DNA of 64,000 nucleotides from Oceanicella actignis (GTDB lineage: Bacteria > Pseudomonadota > Alphaproteobacteria > Rhodobacterales > Rhodobacteraceae), in assembly GCF_008124525.1 (NCBI RefSeq), contig NZ_VNHJ01000005.1:1-64000 (forward strand), in the 5' to 3' direction. Each line of letters begins with the position of its first letter. Within the stretch, counting starts at the first letter, position 1. Below the pieces are notes generated by a model. It saw only the letters and a program-made list of their open reading frames with translations, made no database searches and was not told the origin of the DNA. Made by a program: the position numbers and the translations under genes. Of this stretch, positions 16,440 through 24,610 are shown one piece after another.

Positions 16440-17471
16440 TCAGGCGACGGCGTCCAGCCCCAGCTCTTCGAAGCGGCCGAGGGCGGCGCGTTCGTCCGCG
16501 CTCAGCGCGACGCCCTCGGCCAGCGCCCGCGCGCGCGCCGCGTAGCGCCGTTCCGAGGGCAGGCGCGCGCCCTGGGCCTTGATGGCGGCGAACAGCGCCT
16601 CGGCCCGCGCGAACGGATCGCCCGGGCGGCCGGCGGCGAAGGCTTCGGGCGACAGGGCCAGGATCAGCTCGCCATGCGCGGGGGCGAGCGTCGTCGTGCC
16701 CAGCGCCTCGAGCGCCTCGGGGCTGGTCAGATCGCCGATCATCACCCCCGCCAGCAGCTCGATCATCGTCGCGATGGCCGAGCCCTTGTGCCCGCCGAAG
16801 GTCAGCATGGCGCCGGCCAGCGCGGCTTCGGGGTCGTCGGTGGGGTTGCCCTCGGCGTCGATGGCCCAGCCCTCGGGCAGCCTCTGGCCGGCGCGGCGGC
16901 GCAGCTCGATCTCGCCGCGCGCGGCCACCGAGGTGGCGAAGTCGAACACATAGGGGTCCGCGCCCGGGCGCGGCCAGCCGAAGGCCAGCGGGTTGGTGCC
17001 CAGCAGCGGCTTGGCGCCGCCCGCCGGGGCGACGGCCGCATAGCTGGGGCACATGGCCAGCGCCGCCAGGCCGTGGGCGGTCAGGGCCTCGATCTCGGGC
17101 CAGAGAGCGGCGAAATGGGTGCAGTCGTTGATCGCCATCGCCGCCAGCCCGTGTTCGCGCGCCCGCTCGACCAGCGTGGGCAGGCCCAGCTCGAAGGCCG
17201 GGTTCGAGAAGCCCCCGCGCGCGTTCACGCGCACGATCGCGCCCGCGGCGCCGGGTTCGAGCGTCGGTTCCGCGTCGCCGCGCACCTTGCCCGCCTTGAG
17301 CGTGCGCAGCACGCCCTCGATGCGGTAGATGCCGTGCGACTTGCAGCCGTCGCGCTCGCCCGCCGCGATCACGCGCGCAAGGGCGCCGGCCTGGATCTCG
17401 TTCATGCCCGCGCGGCGGAAGATGCGCGTCACGGCGCGCTCAAGCTCGTCCACCGTCATCGTGCTGGTCAT
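16440..17471 (-). CDS. Ldh2/MDH2-family oxidoreductase, probable delta1-pyrroline-2-carboxylate reductase
   Basis: A 343-residue NAD(P)H-dependent enzyme of the malate/L-lactate/ureidoglycolate dehydrogenase-like family. The conserved catalytic histidine is in DGCKSHGIYR, and LLGTNPLAFGWPRP and the GGHKGSAIATMIELLAG nucleotide-site segment are both present. In hydroxyproline clusters members of this family reduce delta1-pyrroline-2-carboxylate, the product of 3-hydroxyproline dehydration, to L-proline. The aconitase-X gene nearby supports this; generic 2-oxoacid reduction is the alternative. ATG 17471 has AAAGGAGG upstream; an in-frame ATG at 17519 lies inside the operator region and is rejected. 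It is transcribed divergently from the aldehyde dehydrogenase. Confidence 0.82.
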   Translation of the reverse strand: MTSTMTVDELERAVTRIFRRAGMNEIQAGALARVIAAGERDGCKSHGIYRIEGVLRTLKAGKVRGDAEPTLEPGAAGAIVRVNARGGFSNPAFELGLPTLVERAREHGLAAMAINDCTHFAALWPEIEALTAHGLAALAMCPSYAAVAPAGGAKPLLGTNPLAFGWPRPGADPYVFDFATSVAARGEIELRRRAGQRLPEGWAIDAEGNPTDDPEAALAGAMLTFGGHKGSAIATMIELLAGVMIGDLTSPEALEALGTTTLAPAHGELILALSPEAFAAGRPGDPFARAEALFAAIKAQGARLPSERRYAARARALAEGVALSADERAALGRFEELGLDAVA

Positions 17472-17588
17472 GCGGCCCCTCCTTTCATCGGGTCGGCTGG
17501 TTGGGTTGACGTCTTGCATACACTACGCATACAAGGCGGGCGCAAGGATAATCGCCGCGCCAGCCGCGCTTCAAGGAAGGACAGGCTG
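17472..17588. promoter_or_regulatory. Divergent promoter region with imperfect dyad
   Basis: This 117-base region lies between the reductase (minus) and aldehyde dehydrogenase (plus) genes. At 17513-17535 the arms CTTGCATAC and GCATACAAG form an imperfect dyad. Read the other way, GCATAC occurs twice at an 11-base spacing, about one helical turn. It resembles the TGTATAC/TTGTAT words at 19125-19140 and the TTGTATACAA palindrome at the malonate promoter, all consistent with GntR/FCD-type operators. One site could control both divergent genes; this is inferred. Confidence 0.45.
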
Positions 17589-19103
17589 ATGAGCTACACC
17601 CCCCATGGCAAGCACCTGATCGCCGGAGAATGGGTCGGCGCCCGCGAAAGCTTCGCCTCGGCGCCCGCGCACGGTCCAGGCCGCGCCTTCGCCGTCGGCG
17701 AGGCGGCCCATGCCGACCAGGCCATGCGCGCCGCCGAAGAGGCCTTCTGGACCTATGGCTGGAGCGCGCGCGCCGAGCGCGCCGCCTTTCTGCGCGCCAT
17801 CGCCGACCAGATCGAGGCGCGCGGCGCCGACATCACCGCGATCGGGACGCAGGAAACCGGCCTGCCCGCGGCGCGGCTCGAGGGCGAGCGCGCGCGCACC
17901 ACGGGGCAGCTGCGCCTGTTCGCCGACCATATCGAGAAGGGCGACTACCTCGACCGCCGCCACGATCCCGCCTTGCCCGACCGCCAGCCGGCGCCGCGCC
18001 CCGATCTGCGCCTGATGCAGCGGCCCATCGGGCCGGTCGCGGTGTTCGGCGCCTCGAACTTCCCGCTGGCCTTCTCGACCGCCGGCGGCGACACGGCGGC
18101 GGCGCTGGCGGCCGGCTGTCCGGTGGTGGTCAAGGGCCATCCCGCCCATCCCGGCACGGCCGAGATCGTCGCCGACGCCATCCTCGCCGCCATCCGCGAG
18201 CGCGGCGTGCATCCGGGCGTGTTCAGCCTGATCCAGAGCCCCGACCACAAGCTGGGCGTCGCGCTGGCGCAGCATCCGCTGGTCAAGGCGGTGGCGTTCA
18301 CGGGCTCGCTGGCCGCGGGGCGGGCGCTTTACGATCTGTGCGCCGCGCGGCCCGAGCCGATCCCCTTCTATGGCGAGCTGGGCTCGGTCAACCCGATGTT
18401 CCTGCTGCCGGCGGCCATGGCCGCGCGCGGGGCGCAGATCGCGCAGGGCTGGGCGGGCAGCCTGACGCTGGGCGCGGGGCAGTTCTGCACCAATCCGGGG
18501 CTGGCGATCGTGATGGCCGATCAGGCCGACGCGCTGGCCGAGGCCGCGCTGGCCGCCCTGCGCGAGGCCGAGCCGCAGACCATGTTGACCGAGGGCATCG
18601 CCCAGGCCTTCGAGCGCGGGCGCGCGCGCGTGGCCGCCGCGCGCGGGGTGCGCGCCCTTCTGGCCCAGCGCTGCGGCCCGCGCGAGGCGCGCCCGCAGCT
18701 GTTCATGGTCGCCGGCCGCGACTGGCTGGACGACGCCGTTCTGCACGAAGAGGTGTTCGGCCCGCTGGGCGTGATCGTCGCCGCGCGCGACGCGGACGAG
18801 ATGCTGCGCATCGCCCATGCGCTCGAGGGCCAGCTGACCGCCACGCTGCACATGGACGAGGCGGACGCGCCCCTTGCGCGGCGTCTGGCGCCCGTGCTCG
18901 AGCGCAAGGCGGGTCGGCTTCTGGCCAACGGCTATCCGACGGGGGTCGAGGTGTGCGACGCAATGGTCCATGGCGGCCCCTGGCCGGCCAGCACCAATTT
19001 CGGCGCGACCTCGGTCGGCACGCTGTCGATCCGGCGCTTCCTGCGCCCGGTCTGCTGGCAGAACATGCCCGAGCAGCTTCTGCCCGAGGATCTGCGCGGG
19101 TGA
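17589..19103 (+). CDS. Aldehyde dehydrogenase, probable 2-oxoglutarate semialdehyde dehydrogenase
   Basis: A 504-residue NAD(P)-dependent aldehyde dehydrogenase. Catalytic C300 is in GAGQFCTNPG, general base E263 in YGELGSVNP, and the cofactor segment reads AVFGASNFPLAFSTAGGDTAAALAAGCPVVVKGHPAHPGT. The GELGSVNP form and overall sequence match the 2-oxoglutarate-semialdehyde dehydrogenase group found in hydroxyproline and pentose pathways. It would oxidise the DapA-type enzyme product to 2-oxoglutarate. ATG 17589 follows AAGGAAGG. The semialdehyde specificity is inferred from context and the GELGSVNP motif. Confidence 0.88.
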   Translation: MSYTPHGKHLIAGEWVGARESFASAPAHGPGRAFAVGEAAHADQAMRAAEEAFWTYGWSARAERAAFLRAIADQIEARGADITAIGTQETGLPAARLEGERARTTGQLRLFADHIEKGDYLDRRHDPALPDRQPAPRPDLRLMQRPIGPVAVFGASNFPLAFSTAGGDTAAALAAGCPVVVKGHPAHPGTAEIVADAILAAIRERGVHPGVFSLIQSPDHKLGVALAQHPLVKAVAFTGSLAAGRALYDLCAARPEPIPFYGELGSVNPMFLLPAAMAARGAQIAQGWAGSLTLGAGQFCTNPGLAIVMADQADALAEAALAALREAEPQTMLTEGIAQAFERGRARVAAARGVRALLAQRCGPREARPQLFMVAGRDWLDDAVLHEEVFGPLGVIVAARDADEMLRIAHALEGQLTATLHMDEADAPLARRLAPVLERKAGRLLANGYPTGVEVCDAMVHGGPWPASTNFGATSVGTLSIRRFLRPVCWQNMPEQLLPEDLRG

Positions 19104-19227
19104 GCGCGCGCCGGGCCCGCAATCTGTATACTGTTTGTATTTTTAGATTGCTTGGCGGCCCGGCGGGTGGGATAGTCGAAGGCGCTGAATCGCGCGGACG
19201 CGAACGCCGCCAAACAGGGAGAGAGAC
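19104..19227. promoter_or_regulatory. Promoter/operator region of the amino-acid transporter
   Basis: The 124 bases before the binding-protein gene contain an AT-rich island at about 19120-19150 with TGTATAC (19125-19131) and TTGTAT (19135-19140). These share words with the dyad at 17513-17535. The patch stands out in a GC-rich background and probably carries the promoter for the transporter-to-racemase gene run. Exact -35/-10 boxes cannot be assigned with confidence. Confidence 0.45.
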
Positions 19228-20037
19228 ATGAAACGCACCTTCGTCATGGCCGGGGCGCTGGCCCTTGCGGCGCTGACCATGCCGGCCAAGGCCGACAAGC
19301 TGGACGACATCATCGCCTCGGGCACGCTGCGCTGCGCGGTGGTGCTGGACTTCCCGCCCATGGGCTTTCGCGACGAGAACAACCAGCCCGTGGGCTTCGA
19401 CGTGGACTATTGCCGCGACCTGGCCAAGGCGCTGGGCGTCGAGGCCGAGATCGTCGAGACCACCTTCCCCGAGCGCATCCCCGCGCTGATGTCGGGCCGG
19501 GTGGACGTGGCCGTGGCCTCGACCTCGGACACGCTCGAGCGCGCCAAGACCGTGGGCTTCACCATTCCCTACTACGCCTTCGAGAACGCCGTGGTCGCCA
19601 ACGAGAAGTCCGGCATCGAAAGCTGGGAGGACATGAAGGGCAAGACCATCGGCGCGACCGCCGGCACCTATGAGGCGATCTGGATCGAGGGCCGCCTGAA
19701 GGAGTGGGGCGCGGGCGAGTTCCGTCCCTATCAGAACCAGGCCGACGTCTTCCTGGCGCTGAGCCAGGGCCAGATCGACGCCACCGTCTCGACCGTCGAG
19801 GTGGCCGAGGCCAACGTCAAGTCCGGCAAGTTCCCCGGCATCAGGATCGTGGACAAGGCGCCCATGGTGCCCGACTATGTCGGCCTGATCACGCTGCGCG
19901 AGGAATACGGCCTGATCAACTACATGAACCTGTTCATCAACCAGCAGGTGCGCACCGGCCGCTACCAGGAGCTTTACCGCAAGTGGGTGGGCGACGGCGA
20001 GCCGGCCGATCTGACCGTCAAGGGCGTCTATCGCTGA
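19228..20037 (+). CDS. Amino-acid ABC transporter substrate-binding protein (family 3)
   Basis: A 269-residue periplasmic binding protein of the polar amino-acid family (SBP_bac_3). Signal peptide is MKRTFVMAGALALAALTMPAKA. Domain landmarks include LRCAVVLDFPPMGFRDENNQPVGFDVDYCRDLAKAL and the SGRVDVAVASTSDTLERAKTVGFTIPYY segment. Located in the hydroxyproline cluster, it probably binds hydroxyproline or proline; ligand is inferred. A GGGAGAG Shine-Dalgarno sequence precedes ATG 19228. It is separated from its permease genes by a 262-base spacer with a strong hairpin. Confidence 0.93.
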   Translation: MKRTFVMAGALALAALTMPAKADKLDDIIASGTLRCAVVLDFPPMGFRDENNQPVGFDVDYCRDLAKALGVEAEIVETTFPERIPALMSGRVDVAVASTSDTLERAKTVGFTIPYYAFENAVVANEKSGIESWEDMKGKTIGATAGTYEAIWIEGRLKEWGAGEFRPYQNQADVFLALSQGQIDATVSTVEVAEANVKSGKFPGIRIVDKAPMVPDYVGLITLREEYGLINYMNLFINQQVRTGRYQELYRKWVGDGEPADLTVKGVYR

Positions 20038-20112
20038 GGCCGGGCGCGGGGCGCGGCGCAAGCCCGCCCCGCGACGGCGCCGGCGACGGCCGGGCGGCGC
20101 GCGCCTTTTGGG

Positions 20113-20153
20113 GGCCGGCCCCGGCGGCCCGACGTTCGGGCGGCGGGCCGGCC
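20113..20153. repeat. Long GC-rich stem-loop between binding protein and permease genes
   Basis: Within the 262-base spacer 20038-20299, a left arm (20113-20132, beginning GGCCGGCCC and ending CCCGA) pairs with a right arm (20136-20153, TCGGGC to GGCCGGCC) around a 3-base loop, with a 2-base bulge. No T-run follows, so it is more likely to stabilise the upstream message or attenuate transcription than to terminate fully. The rest of the spacer is GC-rich with no recognisable gene. Confidence 0.6.
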
Positions 20154-20299
20154 CGGCCTCCGGTTCCGGGCGGCGGCGCGGCCGGGGCGGCTCCTTGGCG
20201 GGCCGCCTTCGCAGGCCCGGGGCGCAAGGCGCCGGCGGGAGTCCGCGGACGGACGCGGGGGGTCGCGCCAAGCGCGCCGCCGCGGGGCAGGAGGGGAAC

Positions 20300-20965
20300 A
20301 TGTTCAACTACACATTCCGCTGGAACCAGGCGCTGAAATCGCTGCCCCAGATGCTCGAGGGCGCGCTGGTGACGATGGAGATCGCCATCCTCTCGATGGT
20401 CATCGGCATCGCCATCGCCATCGTGCTGACGCTGTTCCGGCTGTCGCCGCTGCGGCCCCTGCGTGCCGTGGCGGCGGTCTGGGTCGAGATCGCGCGCAAC
20501 ACGCCCGCGCTGTTCCAGATCTACATGGTGCATTTCGGGCTGGGCAGCTTCGGCATCCACCTGACGCCCTATCTGTCGCTGCTGATCGGCATCGCCTACA
20601 ACAACGCGGGCTACCTGACCGAGAACTTCCGCGGCGCCCTGACCGCGATCCCCGAGACGCAGACCCGCGCGGCGCGCTCGCTGGGGATGACCTCGCTGCA
20701 GGCGTTCCGCCACGTCGTCATGCCGCAGATGCTGCGCATCGCCTTCCTGCCCATGACGAACCAGATGGTGTGGGCGATCCTGATGACCTCGCTGGGCGCA
20801 GTGGTGGCCATGAACTCGGACCTTTACGGCGTGGCCAACGACCTGAACGCGCGCACCTTCCGCACCTTCGAGATCTTCGCGATCGCGGCCGTGATCTTCT
20901 ACCTGATCACCAAGACGATCACCATCTCGGCCCGGCTGCTGGCCGCGCGCCTGTTCCGCTACTGA
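20300..20965 (+). CDS. Amino-acid ABC transporter permease (HisM/GlnP type), subunit 1
   Basis: A 221-residue permease of the polar amino-acid ABC family. TM1 follows the N-terminal FRWNQALKSLPQMLEGALVT. The ERNTP-like motif reads EIARNTPALFQIY, and the EAA loop is FRGALTAIPETQTRAARSLGM. The start ATG 20300 has GGAGGGG upstream; longer frames read through the GC-rich spacer. It forms the membrane channel with the next gene. It precedes subunit 2 by 11 bases. Confidence 0.93.
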   Translation: MFNYTFRWNQALKSLPQMLEGALVTMEIAILSMVIGIAIAIVLTLFRLSPLRPLRAVAAVWVEIARNTPALFQIYMVHFGLGSFGIHLTPYLSLLIGIAYNNAGYLTENFRGALTAIPETQTRAARSLGMTSLQAFRHVVMPQMLRIAFLPMTNQMVWAILMTSLGAVVAMNSDLYGVANDLNARTFRTFEIFAIAAVIFYLITKTITISARLLAARLFRY

Positions 20966-20976
20966 CGGGGGCCGGG

Positions 20977-21633
20977 ATGTTCGACACCGCACTGACCGTC
21001 AACGACCTGCTGTTCCTGGCCCGCGGCGCGGGCATGACGCTGCTGGTCACCGCCATCGCCGTGGGGTTGGGCACCTTGATGGGGATCGTCTTCGGCGTCG
21101 TCCGATACCAGGTCGGCCCGTGGTGGGGCGCGCCGCTGACCTTCTTTCTGGACATCTTCCGCTCGATTCCGCTGCTGATCCAGCTGGTGCTGGCCAACGC
21201 CTTCGTCACCACCGTGCTCGGCTTTCGCGTCTCGGGCTTCACGGTGGCCTGCGGGGTGCTGTCGCTCTACACCGCCGCCTATTGCGCCGAGATCGTGCGC
21301 GGGGGCATCGAGGCCGTGCCGCAGACCGTGCGCCGGGCCGCGCGCTCGCTGGGCATGAGCTGGGGGCAGGACATGACCCATATCGTCCTGCCGCTGGCCA
21401 CGCGCGTGGCGCTGCCCTCGTGGATCGGCCTGGCGCTGGGCGTGATGAAGGACACCTCGCTGGTCTTCGTCGTCCAGGTGGTCGAGCTGCTCAAGTCCAC
21501 GCAGATCCTGATCACCCGCTTGCAGGAGCCGCTGTTCCTGCTGCTGATCTGCGGTCTGTTCTACTTCCTCATCTCCTTCCCGATCGCCCGGTTCGGCGGG
21601 TACCTGGAAAAGAAATGGCTGGCCAATGATTGA
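20977..21633 (+). CDS. Amino-acid ABC transporter permease (HisM/GlnP type), subunit 2
   Basis: A 218-residue permease with the family TM layout. FRSIPLLIQLVLAN replaces the usual FRGTPLLVQLF, and the EAA loop is VRGGIEAVPQTVRRAARSLGMSWGQ. It pairs with subunit 1 and overlaps the ATPase gene by 8 bases (21626-21633), indicating coupled translation. Start ATG 20977 is chosen because GGGGGCCGGG precedes it and the upstream frame is a shadow of subunit 1. Confidence 0.93.
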   Translation: MFDTALTVNDLLFLARGAGMTLLVTAIAVGLGTLMGIVFGVVRYQVGPWWGAPLTFFLDIFRSIPLLIQLVLANAFVTTVLGFRVSGFTVACGVLSLYTAAYCAEIVRGGIEAVPQTVRRAARSLGMSWGQDMTHIVLPLATRVALPSWIGLALGVMKDTSLVFVVQVVELLKSTQILITRLQEPLFLLLICGLFYFLISFPIARFGGYLEKKWLAND

Positions 21634-22348
21634 GATCGAGAACGTCCGCAAATCCTTCGGCTCGCTCGAGGTGCTCAAGGGCGTCTCGCTGACCGTGCCC
21701 AAGGGCGAGGTGCTGACCGTCATCGGCGGTTCGGGGTCGGGCAAGTCCACGCTGCTGACCTGCATCAACGGGCTCGAGCCCATCGACTCGGGCCGCATCC
21801 TGGTCGATGGGGTCGAGGTGCACGCCAAGGGCACGGACCTGAACCGGCTGCGGCGCAAGATCGGCATCGTCTTCCAGCAGTGGAACGCCTTCCCGCATCT
21901 GACGGTGCTCGAGAACGTGATGCTCGCCCAGCGCAAGGTGCTGGGCCGCTCGCGCGCCGAGGCCGAGGCCGAGGCCGTGCGCCAGCTCAAGCATGTGGGG
22001 CTGGGCGACAAGCTGTCGGTCTATCCCTCGCGCCTGTCGGGCGGCCAGCAGCAGCGCATGGCCATCGCCCGCGCGCTGGCCATGTCGCCCGACTACATGC
22101 TGTTCGACGAGGTGACCTCGGCGCTCGATCCGCAGCTGGTGGGCGAGGTGCTGGACACGCTGCGCATGCTGGCGGCCGAGGGCATGACGATGATCTGCGT
22201 CACGCACGAGATGAAGTTCGCGCGCGAGGTCTCGGACCGCGTGGCCTTCTTCCACCAGGGCGTGATCGCCGAGATCGCCCCGCCCGAAGAGCTGTTCGGC
22301 GCGCCCCGAACGCCCGAGCTGCAGAAGTTCCTGGCGGCGACGGTCTGA
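21626..22348 (+). CDS. Amino-acid ABC transporter ATP-binding protein (GlnQ/HisP type)
   Basis: A 240-residue ABC ATPase. Walker A is GGSGSGKST, Q-loop VFQQWNAFPHLTVLENV, signature LSGGQQQRMAIARAL, Walker B YMLFDEVTSALDP and switch CVTHEMKFAREV. Note that the Walker B reads FDEVTSALDP rather than FDEPTSALDP, a common harmless variant. It energises import of the cluster amino acid. Followed 8 bases later by the FAD oxidase, so transport and catabolism share one transcript. Confidence 0.94.
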   Translation: MIEIENVRKSFGSLEVLKGVSLTVPKGEVLTVIGGSGSGKSTLLTCINGLEPIDSGRILVDGVEVHAKGTDLNRLRRKIGIVFQQWNAFPHLTVLENVMLAQRKVLGRSRAEAEAEAVRQLKHVGLGDKLSVYPSRLSGGQQQRMAIARALAMSPDYMLFDEVTSALDPQLVGEVLDTLRMLAAEGMTMICVTHEMKFAREVSDRVAFFHQGVIAEIAPPEELFGAPRTPELQKFLAATV

Positions 22349-22355
22349 GCGGGCC

Positions 22356-23600
22356 ATGTCCGATCGTCCCGACGTGATCGTGGCGGGCGCAGGCGTCGTC
22401 GGCCTGTCGGCGGCGCTGGCCATGCAGGCGCGCGGGCTGCGCGTGGCGGTGCTGGACCGCGAGGGGCCGGCCGCCGGCGCCTCGGCGGGCAATGCGGGGG
22501 CCTTCGCCTTCACCGACATTTTGCCGCTGGCCTCGCCCGGCATCCTGCGCAAGGCGCCGCGCTGGCTGCTCGACCCGCTCGGGCCGCTCAGCATTCCGCC
22601 GGCCTACGCGCTGCGCATCGCGCCCTGGCTGCTGCGCTTCTGGCGCGCCTGCGCGCCGGCGCGCGTGGCGGCCTCGACCGCGGCGCAGACGGCGCTGATG
22701 GACCTGTCGCGCGCCGAGCTCGAACCCTTTCTGGCCGCCACGGGCACGGCCGGGATGCTGCGCCGCGAGGGCAATCTTCAGGTCTACGAATCCGAGGCCG
22801 AGTTCCGCGCCAGCCTGCCCGGCTGGCAGGCGCGGGCCGAGCACGGGATCGAGTTCCGCCACATGGACCGCGACGAGATGGCCGCCCTTCAGCCGGGCCT
22901 GTCGCCGCGGCTCGTGAAGGGCACCTTCACGCCGGGCTGGCGCTCGATCGAGGACCCGCTGCGCTACACCCTGGCGCTGGCCGAGCGCTTCGTCGCCCAG
23001 GGCGGCGAGCTGGCGCGGGCCGAGGTCGCGGCGCTGGTCCCGCGCGAGGACGGGGTCGAGCTGCGCCTGCGGGGCGGCGGCGCGCGGCGCGCGGGCATGG
23101 CGGTGGTGGCGGCGGGGGCGCATTCGCACCTGATCGCCCGCACCCTGGGCGAGCGCATCCCCCTCGAGACCGAGCGCGGCTACAACACCACCCTGCCGCC
23201 GGGCGCGTTCGATCTGCGCACCCAGATCACCTTCGGCGGCCATGGCTTCGTGGTCACGCGCCTGTCCTGCGGCATCCGCGTGGGCGGCGCGGTCGAGCTG
23301 GGCGGGCTGCGCCTGCCGCCCAACTGGCGCAGGGCCGACGCCATGCTGCGCAAGGCCGCCGAGTTGCTGCCCGGCCTTGCGACCGAGGGCGGGACGCGCT
23401 GGATGGGCATGCGCCCCTCGCTGCCCGACAGCCTGCCGGCCATCGGCCGCGCGCGCGCCACGCCGCGCGTCATCTACGCCTTCGGCCACGGGCATCTGGG
23501 GCTGACGCAGTCGGCGGGCACGGCGCGCATCGTCGCCGACCTGGCGACCGGCGCGCGGCCGCCCATCGACATCGCCCCCTATTCCCCGCAACGTTTCTGA
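22356..23600 (+). CDS. FAD-dependent D-amino-acid oxidoreductase, probable D-hydroxyproline dehydrogenase
   Basis: A 414-residue DAO-family flavoprotein. The dinucleotide fold is [21 protein letters not shown] near the N-terminus, with the usual [12 protein letters not shown] active-site loop. The C-terminal [16 protein letters not shown] and [15 protein letters not shown] segments bind flavin and substrate. In this cluster it most likely oxidises cis-4-hydroxy-D-proline, made by the epimerase gene that follows, to delta1-pyrroline-4-hydroxy-2-carboxylate. A generic D-amino-acid dehydrogenase is the alternative. ATG 22356 lies 8 bases after the ATPase gene. Confidence 0.87.
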   Translation: MSDRPDVIVAGAGVVGLSAALAMQARGLRVAVLDREGPAAGASAGNAGAFAFTDILPLASPGILRKAPRWLLDPLGPLSIPPAYALRIAPWLLRFWRACAPARVAASTAAQTALMDLSRAELEPFLAATGTAGMLRREGNLQVYESEAEFRASLPGWQARAEHGIEFRHMDRDEMAALQPGLSPRLVKGTFTPGWRSIEDPLRYTLALAERFVAQGGELARAEVAALVPREDGVELRLRGGGARRAGMAVVAAGAHSHLIARTLGERIPLETERGYNTTLPPGAFDLRTQITFGGHGFVVTRLSCGIRVGGAVELGGLRLPPNWRRADAMLRKAAELLPGLATEGGTRWMGMRPSLPDSLPAIGRARATPRVIYAFGHGHLGLTQSAGTARIVADLATGARPPIDIAPYSPQRF

Positions 23601-23608
23601 GGACGTCC

Positions 23609-24610
23609 ATGGCCTCTCACGCCTTCTTCTGCATCGACGGCCATACATGCGGCAATCCCGTGCGGCTGGTCGCCGGCGGCGGCCCGCGGCTCGAGGGCGC
23701 GGACATGCTGGCGCGACGCGCCCATTTCCTGCGCGACTACGACTGGATCCGCACGGGGCTGATGTTCGAGCCGCGCGGGCACGACATGATGTCGGGCGCG
23801 ATCCTCTACCCGCCCACGCGCCCCGATTGCGACGTGGCGGTGCTGTTCATCGAGACCTCGGGCTGCCTGCCCATGTGCGGGCACGGCACGATCGGCACGG
23901 TGACGCTGGGCGTCGAGCACGGCCTGATCGCCCCGCGCAGGCCGGGGCGGCTGTCGCTCGACACGCCGGCGGGCAAGGTCGAGGTCGAATACCGCCAGGA
24001 GGGCCGCTTCGTCGAAGAGGTGCGCCTGACCAACGTGCCCGCCTTTCTCTACGCCGAGGGGCTGAGCGCCCATGTCGAGGGTCTGGGCGAGATCGTCGTG
24101 GACGTGGCCTATGGCGGCAACTTCTACGCCATCGTCGAGCCGCAGAGGAACTACCGCGACATGGCCGACTTCACCGCCGGCCAGCTGGTCGAGCTGTCGC
24201 CGAGGCTGCGCGCGGCGCTGAACGAGAAATACGAGTTCGTCCACCCCGAGGATCCGCGCATCTGCGGGCTGACCCACATCCTGTGGACCGGCGCCCCGAC
24301 GCGCCCCGACGCCGACGCGCGCAACGCGGTGTTCTACGGCGACAAGGCCATCGACCGCAGCCCCTGCGGCACCGGCACCTCGGCGCGCATGGCGCAGCTG
24401 GCCGCGCGCGGGCGCCTGCGTCCGGGCGACGAGTTCCGCCACGAAAGCATCATCGGCTCGGTCTTTCACGGCCGCGTCGAGGCGCCGGCCGAGGCGGGGG
24501 GCCGCCCGGCCATCATCCCCTCGATCGCGGGCTGGGCGCGGATGACCGGGCTCAACACCATCTTCATCGACGATCGCGACCCCTTCGCGCATGGCTTCGT
24601 GGTCCGATGA
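23609..24610 (+). CDS. 4-hydroxyproline 2-epimerase (proline racemase family, Cys/Cys)
   Basis: A 333-residue cofactor-free racemase-family enzyme. The two catalytic cysteines are C90 (PMCGHGTIG) and C253 ([11 protein letters not shown]), the pair used by proline racemases and 4-hydroxyproline 2-epimerases to remove and return the alpha proton. Next to the FAD oxidase it should convert trans-4-hydroxy-L-proline to cis-4-hydroxy-D-proline. The stop overlaps the next start by ATGA (24607-24610). Proline racemase activity itself is the alternative, but the gene context favours hydroxyproline. Confidence 0.9.
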   Translation: MASHAFFCIDGHTCGNPVRLVAGGGPRLEGADMLARRAHFLRDYDWIRTGLMFEPRGHDMMSGAILYPPTRPDCDVAVLFIETSGCLPMCGHGTIGTVTLGVEHGLIAPRRPGRLSLDTPAGKVEVEYRQEGRFVEEVRLTNVPAFLYAEGLSAHVEGLGEIVVDVAYGGNFYAIVEPQRNYRDMADFTAGQLVELSPRLRAALNEKYEFVHPEDPRICGLTHILWTGAPTRPDADARNAVFYGDKAIDRSPCGTGTSARMAQLAARGRLRPGDEFRHESIIGSVFHGRVEAPAEAGGRPAIIPSIAGWARMTGLNTIFIDDRDPFAHGFVVR

